Part shown: piece after piece, positions 1 through 4,886 of the stretch
Layout: each line of letters begins with the position of its first letter
How positions within the stretch are numbered: position 1 is the stretch's first letter
Origin: CAYNLG01 sp964397995
GTDB taxonomy: Bacteria; Planctomycetota; Phycisphaerae; FEN-1346
Length of the DNA: 7,352 nt
Assembly (NCBI GenBank): GCA_964397995.1
Contig: CAYNLG010000121.1
Span: 1 to 7,352 of the forward strand
Reading direction: 5' to 3'
The notes under the pieces: model-generated
Database searches by the model: none
What the model was told of the DNA's origin: nothing
What the model saw: only the letters and a program-made list of their open reading frames with translations
Translations under genes and position numbers: made by a program

Positions 1-911
1 GGCCCCCCCGGCCCGACCCACTCCCCCACCTCCGTCCGCTTCTCCGTCACGTACCCCGTGAACGGGGCCCGGACCGTCATCCGCTCCAGCCGGTCCTCCA
101 GCGCCGCCGCCTGCGCCTCCAGCGCCGCCACCCGCGACCGCGCCGCCTCGACGTCCTCCCGCCGGTACCCGGCCGTCACCAGGTCCACGTGCGCCTGCGC
201 CTCGGCCACCTGCTCCCGCGCCTGACGATAGGCCGCCTCCACCCGCTCCATCTCGGTCGGCGGGCTCGCCTTCTCCGCGAAGAGCTGCTTCGTCCGCTCG
301 TATTCCAGCCGCCAACGCTCCAGGTCCGCCTCCGCCGACGCCAGCCGCGCCCGCGCCTGGCGAATCTCCTCCGCCCGGTACCCCGCCTCCAGCTTCCCAA
401 GCTCGGCCCGCGCCCCCGCCAGGTCCGCCCGCGTCCGCTCCAGGTCGATCTCCGCCGGCCGCGTCCGCAGCCGCGCGAGCACCGCCCCGGCCTCCACCCG
501 GTCCCCCTCCTCGAACGTGACGGCGTCGACCCGCCCCGCGACCTCCGCCCCGACCAGGCTCTCGCGGCGCGGCTCCGTTGTGCCCACCAGCTCGACCGAC
601 CGGCGCACCGTCTCCCGCGTCGACGGCTCCAGGTACACCGGCGCCGGGCCGAACTGCGCCCCCGCCGGCCACGCGAGCGCCCCCACCGCCAGCGCCACGA
701 TCGCCACAACCGCCGCCGCCTGAAGAAGGCGGGACCGCGGCCGGGCTGGGCATGCGGCCCATGGCGCACCAGGCCCTGTGGCGGGTCGCATGGCAGGCCG
801 TTTGGTGGGTTGCGTCGCAGGGCGCACGGTGGGCCTTACGGTGGGCCGGGTGCGGGTTCGGGTCGCGGGTAGCGCAGCAGGTAGCGCAGCAGGTCGCGCG
901 GCGGGTCGCAT
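1..911 (-). CDS. HlyD-family periplasmic adaptor (membrane fusion) protein, 3' end beyond the window
   Basis: This is the periplasmic adaptor of a tripartite efflux pump or ABC/type I exporter. It links an inner-membrane transporter to an outer-membrane channel. 303 codons are visible. Residues 1-60 are Arg/Pro/Ala-rich and repetitive. Residues 62-81 form a hydrophobic anchor ending WPAGAQ, which could be a signal-peptidase site. The first half of the lipoyl-like barrel is at about 120-148 (GAEVAGRVDAVTFEEGDRV). An Ala/Glu/Arg-rich alpha-hairpin with two AGYR-E motifs spans about 150-277, and the second lipoyl half begins at 278 (MTVRAPFTGYVTEKR). The order is diagnostic of the family; the substrate cannot be told. 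ATG 911 is chosen because GGGAGA lies 9 nt upstream and a promoter sits behind it. An in-frame ATG at 791, without a ribosome site, would give a more usual N-terminus. The beta-barrel end and the transporter genes lie off the left edge. Confidence 0.88.
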   Translation of the reverse strand, partial: MRPAARPAALPAALPATRTRTRPTVRPTVRPATQPTKRPAMRPATGPGAPWAACPARPRSRLLQAAAVVAIVALAVGALAWPAGAQFGPAPVYLEPSTRETVRRSVELVGTTEPRRESLVGAEVAGRVDAVTFEEGDRVEAGAVLARLRTRPAEIDLERTRADLAGARAELGKLEAGYRAEEIRQARARLASAEADLERWRLEYERTKQLFAEKASPPTEMERVEAAYRQAREQVAEAQAHVDLVTAGYRREDVEAARSRVAALEAQAAALEDRLERMTVRAPFTGYVTEKRTEVGEWVGPGG

Positions 912-916
912 GGCGG
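869..916. repeat. 12-bp degenerate tandem repeat in the 5' end of the adaptor gene
   Basis: Four consecutive 12-base units are visible: GTAGCGCAGCAG twice exactly, then GTCGCGCGGCGG and GTCGCATGGCGG. They encode part of an Arg/Pro/Ala-rich leader on the minus strand. The 14 bases GCGGGTCGCATGGC at 901-914 recur exactly at 781-794. Each copy carries an in-frame ATG (911 and 791), so the duplicated segment also duplicates the candidate start codon (MRPA). Confidence 0.75.
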
Positions 917-920
917 CAGG

Positions 921-926
921 TCTCCC
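921..926 (-). promoter_or_regulatory. Ribosome binding site of the adaptor gene
   Basis: GGGAGA on the minus strand lies 9 nt before ATG 911. The alternative in-frame ATG at 791 has no purine-rich sequence at a suitable distance, so this site decides the start choice. Confidence 0.55.
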
Positions 927-987
927 AGGCCCCCGGGCCGGGTCCGGGCCGGCCCTCCGCCCCGAGCGCCGGCCGCCCTGACCGCTC

Positions 988-1016
988 ACTATAGACCCCG
1001 ACCCAACCCGGGTCAA
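988..1016 (-). promoter_or_regulatory. Sigma70-like promoter of the HlyD-type gene
   Basis: The minus strand reads TTGACC (1016-1011), a 17-nt spacer, then TATAGT (993-988), which is close to consensus at the ideal spacing. Transcription would begin near 981, leaving a leader of about 70 nt before ATG 911. A small inverted repeat, GACCC-5-GGGTC (1000-1014), overlaps the -35 element and spacer and could be an operator, though it may be chance in GC-rich DNA. Confidence 0.6.
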
Positions 1017-1024
1017 CGCTGCAT

Positions 1025-1051
1025 CGCGCCTGCCTTCACGTGGCAGGCGCG
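1025..1051 (-). terminator. GC-rich stem-loop downstream of the PARG-like ORF
   Basis: CGCGCCTGCC (1025-1034) and GGCAGGCGCG (1042-1051) are perfect reverse complements around a 7-nt loop, giving a strong 10-bp hairpin. It begins 24 nt past the stop of the PARG-like frame and lies 8 nt before the -35 box of the next gene, where a terminator would be expected. No T-run follows on the minus strand, so it is not a classical intrinsic terminator. It could act as an RNA 3'-end stabiliser or a protein site. Confidence 0.5.
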
Positions 1052-1075
1052 CGTGCGGCGCACTGACAGCGGCCC

Positions 1076-1654
1076 TCAGTTCCCATCGCCCACGCCCCAC
1101 TTCAGGCCCATGGCCTCGACCTTGTGGATCAGGGCGTCCGTCTTCATAGGACCCGCGCCGACATCGAGGTCGTCGGCCAAGACGGACAGGCCCTCCTCAT
1201 AGGTCTTCGTGCCGTCGGCATCCACCGTGTGGAACACAAGGCGGTCCAAGCCGGCCATTCGGGCCGCGAGGACCTGGAGCACGGTCATCAGCACCCGGTT
1301 CCCGCCATAGGCCCCGCCGCCCCAGAAGCCCGTGTGAACGCAGACGTCCGACGCCCCCTCAGCCACGCGCCGTGACTCGGCCCGAACGGCCAGGAAACCG
1401 CTGTAGGCCGTCCTCAGGATGAAGCGAATCTGGTCGAGCGTGTAGCGCCCGGTGCCGAAAGACGGCGCCTCGACGGCCAGAATATGCGAGACGGTCGGCG
1501 GCTCCAGGATGGTGACGGCCCGCGCCACCGACGCGGTGTCAGCCGCCGCGAACCGGTTGCCGTACAGGCCGCACGGCCTCCCCTCGTCCAAGTTGGCTTC
1601 GGTCGCGATCCGGCAGCGGCGCTCGGCGCTCGTGACCAGGATCGGCGTCGGCAT
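1076..1654 (-). CDS. 5'-truncated poly(ADP-ribose) glycohydrolase-like protein (C-terminal macrodomain segment)
   Basis: 192 codons from ATG 1654. PARG enzymes cut ADP-ribose chains from proteins. The visible segment matches the C-terminal half of the PARG catalytic fold: ILRTAYSGFL (about residues 79-88), then VHTGFWGGGAYGGNRVLMTV (106-125), comparable to TGNWGCGAFGG in eukaryotic PARG, then LVFHT. The catalytic GGG...QEE signature that precedes this in the family is absent, so the 5' half is missing and activity is unlikely. The ATG looks fortuitous: the first codons (MPTPIL) are an RHS sequence read in another frame, and no ribosome site is seen. The true PARG sequence seems to begin near 1640. 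The frame stays open upstream to a TTG at 1768, but that stretch is RHS shadow. It could be a remnant gene or a chimeric join, and a role as partner of an ADP-ribosylating toxin is only speculation. Confidence 0.6.
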   Translation of the reverse strand: MPTPILVTSAERRCRIATEANLDEGRPCGLYGNRFAAADTASVARAVTILEPPTVSHILAVEAPSFGTGRYTLDQIRFILRTAYSGFLAVRAESRRVAEGASDVCVHTGFWGGGAYGGNRVLMTVLQVLAARMAGLDRLVFHTVDADGTKTYEEGLSVLADDLDVGAGPMKTDALIHKVEAMGLKWGVGDGN

Positions 1655-1665
1655 CGCGCCACCGG

Positions 1666-2185
1666 AGCACCGGCGCGTCGATGTAGCGCGGCGACCAGAC
1701 CCACTGGACCTTGAATGTCGTGGCCACGGCCTCCTTGTCGCCCTGGCCGGCGGCGAAGCGTTCCTCAAGCGCCTGCCACCCGGCGCTATAGTAGAGGTCG
1801 GTCCGGTCCCAGTTCTGGCCCGAGGGGATGAGTTTCACGGTCCGCCGCCCCAGGCCGTCGTAGCGGTACTCGGCCACCAGGGCGCCCGGTTCGCCGTCGT
1901 CATCCGCATNNNNNNNNNNNNNNNNNNNNNNNNNNNNNNNNNNNNNNNNNNNNNNNNNNNNNNNNNNNNNNNNNNNNNNNNNNNNNNNNNNNNNNNNNNN
2001 NNNNNNNNNTGGGGTCGAGCCAGTTGGCCGCGCCCGAGCCGGTGATCGTGTTGCCGGGCGCGTTCGCGTGGTTGTCGTCGTCGATCTCGTGCACGGCGTT
2101 ATGGTCGCGGGTCTGTTCGGTCCAGCCGGCCGAGCCGGTCGGGCCCCACTTGAAGGTGGCCCAGTTGCCGAGGGCGTTCGAGGCC
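1666..2185. repeat. Dispersed RHS repeat, copy 1 (partner at 3832-4355)
   Basis: 1666-1909 aligns with 3832-4075 without indels, with about 12 mismatches in 244 bases by hand count. 2010-2185 aligns with 4178-4355 with roughly ten mismatches, one 3-nt deletion and one 1-nt insertion. Identity is therefore about 95%. Weaker RHS similarity continues left of 1666 to about 1640. Confidence 0.85.
1910..2009. other. Assembly gap of 100 N
   Basis: Exactly 100 undetermined bases, the conventional placeholder for a gap of unknown size. The homologous copy has 102 bases here (4076-4177). With 102 bases the RHS frames on the two sides become one continuous frame, which suggests the true content is close to 102 bases of RHS core. 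Confidence 0.97.
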
Positions 2186-2186
2186 C

Positions 2187-2756
2187 TCAATCCAACGTGC
2201 GCGACACGAGGTGCCATCCACGGCCGAGTTTCTGCTCAACCTGTGCCTCTCCGACCTTCGGGGGCGCACCCGTTACTGGCAGAATGCCGCTGAATACCAG
2301 GGCTCCGGTGGAGGAATCGCGCCATAGCATCGCCCGGGATGGCTTGGCGAGATATAGGTACCCCCTTAAGTTTGACCCTTTGCCCAGCCAAGAAGGAAAC
2401 AGACAACCTTGAGCGCCGTCACTGGCGCGTGTTACGTACACCGCCCCATCAACCGAAAGGCCGGCAGCGCCGTCTGGTAGAACAGCGCGGCCATCCTTCG
2501 CTACAGGCAGCCTCCCTGCCTTGATGTCGGCAACCACATGCTCAGCGACTTCGATGTTGAAGGCCTCTTCTTGGGCACGCATTTGGCGCAGCACCTCGCT
2601 CTCGATTTGCTGAAGTTCCTTTGCCATCGACACCCTGCCCAGCCCCGCGCGCCCGCCGCTGTTTTCCCGCCCAAAGACGCCGCATAGAACGACGGCGACT
2701 ACGGCAAGAACCAGCACCAGTAGCAGCAATCCCACAAAAGCGCGTGTATAGAGCAT
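2187..2756 (-). CDS. Membrane-anchored 189-residue partner of the Cys-rich RHS tip; candidate immunity protein
   Basis: Not assigned to a named family. Residues 7-28 form one strongly hydrophobic helix, a likely signal anchor. Residues 43-80 are helical and charged (MAKELQQIESEVLRQMRAQE). Residues 81-189 look like a small beta-rich domain with VDGAVYVTR, LFPSWLGKGSNLRGYLY and a terminal GWHLVSRTLD. The ATG at 2756 has an excellent GGAGGG site 6 nt upstream and follows the RHS gene by only 15 nt, so the two are probably co-transcribed. Position, size and anchoring fit an immunity protein guarding the envelope against the preceding toxin candidate, but this is inferred from context alone. The stop codon sits two bases from the edge of the next RHS fragment, so the gene ends exactly at a recombination boundary. 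Its AT content is visibly higher than that of the RHS core. Confidence 0.75.
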   Translation of the reverse strand: MLYTRAFVGLLLLVLVLAVVAVVLCGVFGRENSGGRAGLGRVSMAKELQQIESEVLRQMRAQEEAFNIEVAEHVVADIKAGRLPVAKDGRAVLPDGAAGLSVDGAVYVTRASDGAQGCLFPSWLGKGSNLRGYLYLAKPSRAMLWRDSSTGALVFSGILPVTGAPPKVGEAQVEQKLGRGWHLVSRTLD

Positions 2757-2762
2757 GACCCT

Positions 2763-2768
2763 CCCTCC
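2763..2768 (-). promoter_or_regulatory. Ribosome binding site of the 189-residue partner
   Basis: GGAGGG on the minus strand, 6 nt before ATG 2756, lies inside the 15-nt spacer after the RHS stop codon. It is the strongest ribosome site in the window and suggests the partner is translated well, independently of the RHS frame. Confidence 0.65.
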
Positions 2769-2771
2769 GGA

Positions 2772-4886
2772 TCAATTCCAGCCGTGAGGCGCCCAAAAGA
2801 ACTGGAATGCACCATCGCCATAGTTCACAGGACAACCAACAGCGCAATGCTTGCGGTCCGAAGCAGGAGTCCCGATGTCAAGGTCGGGCCACCCATAGTA
2901 CCCTGTTAGCGCCCATTCGACCGAAGGCTCAAAGTTCTGCGCCTTTGGTCTGCCTGGCACGATGCCGCCCTTATATAGTTTTATGGGTGCTTCCACCAAC
3001 TGCTGCCGGTGGCCGCACAGCCGGTTTATCCAGCCCCAGAGAACGTAGTTGACGGACCCGGAGTAGAAGCACTTGCCGTCCACCTCAACCGTGTCCCGGC
3101 AGTTCTTCTCGCCCGTTTGTGGCACGGCACAGGGCGGGCAGTAGGGAGTACGGTTGATCCACGAATTCCCCCCACGCCAGAGCTTGTCGATGTCCCATGC
3201 CATGAGCCATGTGGGCGGCGGCTTCTGGCCAGGCTGGGCTCTCTCGGGGAGGGGGTCCGAGCTAAAGATTGCCTTACATGCTTTCCGTTGCTTCTCGATA
3301 CTCCATGAATTCCACTTCTGCTTCAGTTTCCCGTATACCGCGATGACCTCGTCTGTCACGCCCGGGCCACATCGCGGCTCGCATTCCTCATCACCACCAG
3401 TTGCATCCTCGCCGCCGCGTTGCTCAGCTTGGCCGCTTCCACGCGAAGAGAGCCCGGTTGAATCAAGGCGCGCGGGGGGAGAGGCGCGGGCAAATTGATA
3501 GCCGTTCAGCCCGTCCACATAATCGTCCGGATCCCGCGAACCCCACCGCCCCAGCGTCGGATGGTACGGCCGGCGGCGGACGTGGTAGAGGCCCGTTTCG
3601 TTGTCGAAGCGGTAGCCGCAGAACAGGACCTCGTTCTTCTTCGAGTCCGCCCAGGCCACCTCGGCCCACGTCGTCGGGTGGCGGACCGTCGCCTTGCCGT
3701 AGGGGTCATACGTGTAGCGCTCGGCAACGGCGCCGTCCGTGCCGACGAGCGCCGTGACGTTCATGTTCGCGTCGTTGCAGTAGTAGAGCCGCTCGTCCAG
3801 CGTGCCGTTCGCGTCCGTGTCGCGGTCCCTCAGCACCGGGGCGTCGATGTAGCGCGGCGACCAGACCCACTGGACCTTGGGAATCGTGGCCACGGCCTCC
3901 TTGTCGCCCTGGCCGGCGGCGAAGCGTTCCTCGAGCGCCTGCCACCCGGCGCTATAGTAGAGGTCCGTCCGGTCCCAGTTCTCGCCCGCGGGGACGAGTT
4001 TCACGGTCCGCCGCCCGAGCCCGTCGTAGCGGTACTCGGCCACCAGGGCGCCCGGTTCGCCGTCGTCATCCGCATACACGGCCGCCAGGCGGTTCCACGC
4101 GTCCCAGGTGTAGTGATGGCGGGCCGTCTCGGCGCCGGGGACGGGGGCCTGGGTCATGTTGCCGGCCGCGTCGTGCGTGGGGTCGAGCCAGTTGGCCGCG
4201 CCCGAGCCGGTGATCGTGTTGCCGGGCGCGTTGGCGTGATTGTCGTCGTCGTCGATTTCGTTCACGGCGTTATGGTCGCGGGCCTGTTCGGTCCACCCGG
4301 CCGAGCCGGTCGGGTCCCACTTGAACGTGGCCCAGTTGCCGAGGCCGTCGAGGCCGAAGGCTTGCTTGTAGTTCGTGCTCGCAAGCGTGGGCGGCGTCGA
4401 GAACGTGCCGCGCTCGGCGAGCGTCAGGCGGTCGAGGCCGTCATAAGTATACTTCCAATCCTGCCCCGACGCCAGGGCGTTGTCGCGCCAGGTGCGGTTG
4501 GAGGCGGCGTCGTAGCCGTAGCCGTGGCGGTCGAGGACGGTGCCGGAGCGGTGCCATTTCTGGTCGACGACGCGGCCGAAGCGGTCCCACCCGGCATAGG
4601 TGCCCCACGTGCCGCCGTAGTAGTCGAGTTGGGCGACGGCGGAGCCGCCGCTTTTGTGGGTCTCGGCGACGAGGCGCCCGGCGCCCGAGTAGGCGAACTC
4701 GGCCAAGGCGTCGCCGGGGTCGCCGCCGCTGTCTTCGTTCAGGGCCGCCAGGCGCGAGAGGGCGTCGCCGGGCCCGCCGGCCGCGCCGTAGGTCCGGTGG
4801 ACGAGCCGGCCGCCCGGGTAGCCGAGGGCCGTCGGCCGCGCGGCCTTGAGGAAACAGGTCAGCACTTCCTCACTCGCCAATGTCAA
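2772..4886 (-). CDS. RHS/YD-repeat core fragment with Cys-rich variable C-terminal domain (candidate polymorphic toxin)
   Basis: 704 residues if read from TTG 4886. RHS repeats build a shell that encloses a C-terminal toxin. YD-type repeats run from about residue 20 (GYDAASNRTW 124-133, YTYDGLDRL 147-154, YTWDAWNRL 259-267, YRYDGLGRR 285-293), followed by ERYTYDPYG (389-397), CGYRFDNETGLYHVR (423-437) and LGRWGSRDP (445-453). The core ends at PxxxxDSTGL (470-479), where a canonical tip has DPxGL. Residues 480-704 are a unique domain with ten Cys (502, 506, 537, 583, 586, 596, 606, 624, 681, 685), including CPPC and CAVGC, and GSVNYVLWGWINRLCG. I cannot name its family. The 5' end is truncated: complete RHS proteins are far longer, no signal peptide is present, and neither TTG 4886 nor GTG 4865 has a good ribosome site. 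The frame overlaps the preceding gene by 17 nt. It may be a silent tip cassette, unexpressed until recombined. Confidence 0.85.
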   Translation of the reverse strand: MTLASEEVLTCFLKAARPTALGYPGGRLVHRTYGAAGGPGDALSRLAALNEDSGGDPGDALAEFAYSGAGRLVAETHKSGGSAVAQLDYYGGTWGTYAGWDRFGRVVDQKWHRSGTVLDRHGYGYDAASNRTWRDNALASGQDWKYTYDGLDRLTLAERGTFSTPPTLASTNYKQAFGLDGLGNWATFKWDPTGSAGWTEQARDHNAVNEIDDDDNHANAPGNTITGSGAANWLDPTHDAAGNMTQAPVPGAETARHHYTWDAWNRLAAVYADDDGEPGALVAEYRYDGLGRRTVKLVPAGENWDRTDLYYSAGWQALEERFAAGQGDKEAVATIPKVQWVWSPRYIDAPVLRDRDTDANGTLDERLYYCNDANMNVTALVGTDGAVAERYTYDPYGKATVRHPTTWAEVAWADSKKNEVLFCGYRFDNETGLYHVRRRPYHPTLGRWGSRDPDDYVDGLNGYQFARASPPARLDSTGLSSRGSGQAEQRGGEDATGGDEECEPRCGPGVTDEVIAVYGKLKQKWNSWSIEKQRKACKAIFSSDPLPERAQPGQKPPPTWLMAWDIDKLWRGGNSWINRTPYCPPCAVPQTGEKNCRDTVEVDGKCFYSGSVNYVLWGWINRLCGHRQQLVEAPIKLYKGGIVPGRPKAQNFEPSVEWALTGYYGWPDLDIGTPASDRKHCAVGCPVNYGDGAFQFFWAPHGWN
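3832..4355. repeat. Dispersed RHS repeat, copy 2 (partner at 1666-2185)
   Basis: Internal core segment of the long RHS reading frame, in direct orientation with and about 95% identical to 1666-2185 by hand count. Two direct copies about 2.2 kb apart could recombine and delete the Cys-rich tip together with its 189-residue partner. They could equally mislead an assembler. Confidence 0.85.

Larger units (their letters stand above)
1636..2217 (-). pseudogene. Orphan RHS/YD-repeat core fragment, broken and gap-interrupted
   Basis: A fragment of RHS core with no 5' or 3' end. To the right of the N run it reads NALGNWATFKWGPTGSAGW through GSGAANWLDP. To the left it reads AEYRYDGLGRRTVKL through SPRYIDAPVLRWRDADADPG. 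It aligns with residues about 181-359 of the RHS protein at 2772-4886, with one residue missing (IDDDN versus IDDDDN). The open frame can be traced from ATG 2217, overlapping the preceding gene by 31 nt, without a ribosome site. The RHS tip (DPYG, CGYRF, LGRWGSRDP) is lacking. Near 1640 the sequence changes to PARG-like coding in a different frame, while the RHS frame runs on as nonsense to a stop at 1539. A recombination remnant or assembly artefact is likelier than a working gene. Confidence 0.7.

Noticed and set aside
176..769. 197-codon minus-strand frame rich in Arg, Trp and Ser, plus several plus-strand frames over 189-994
   Set aside because: They are shadows of the HlyD-type frame, which is open through the left edge and shows clear lipoyl and alpha-hairpin domains.
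1124..1714. Plus-strand frames across the PARG-like region
   Set aside because: No recognisable domains and low-complexity composition. The minus frame alone gives the PARG-like motif.
1539..1877. 112-codon minus frame starting MAEYRYDGLGRR as a separate gene
   Set aside because: Only its first part is RHS core. After about 1640 it is nonsense read in the wrong frame over PARG-like sequence.
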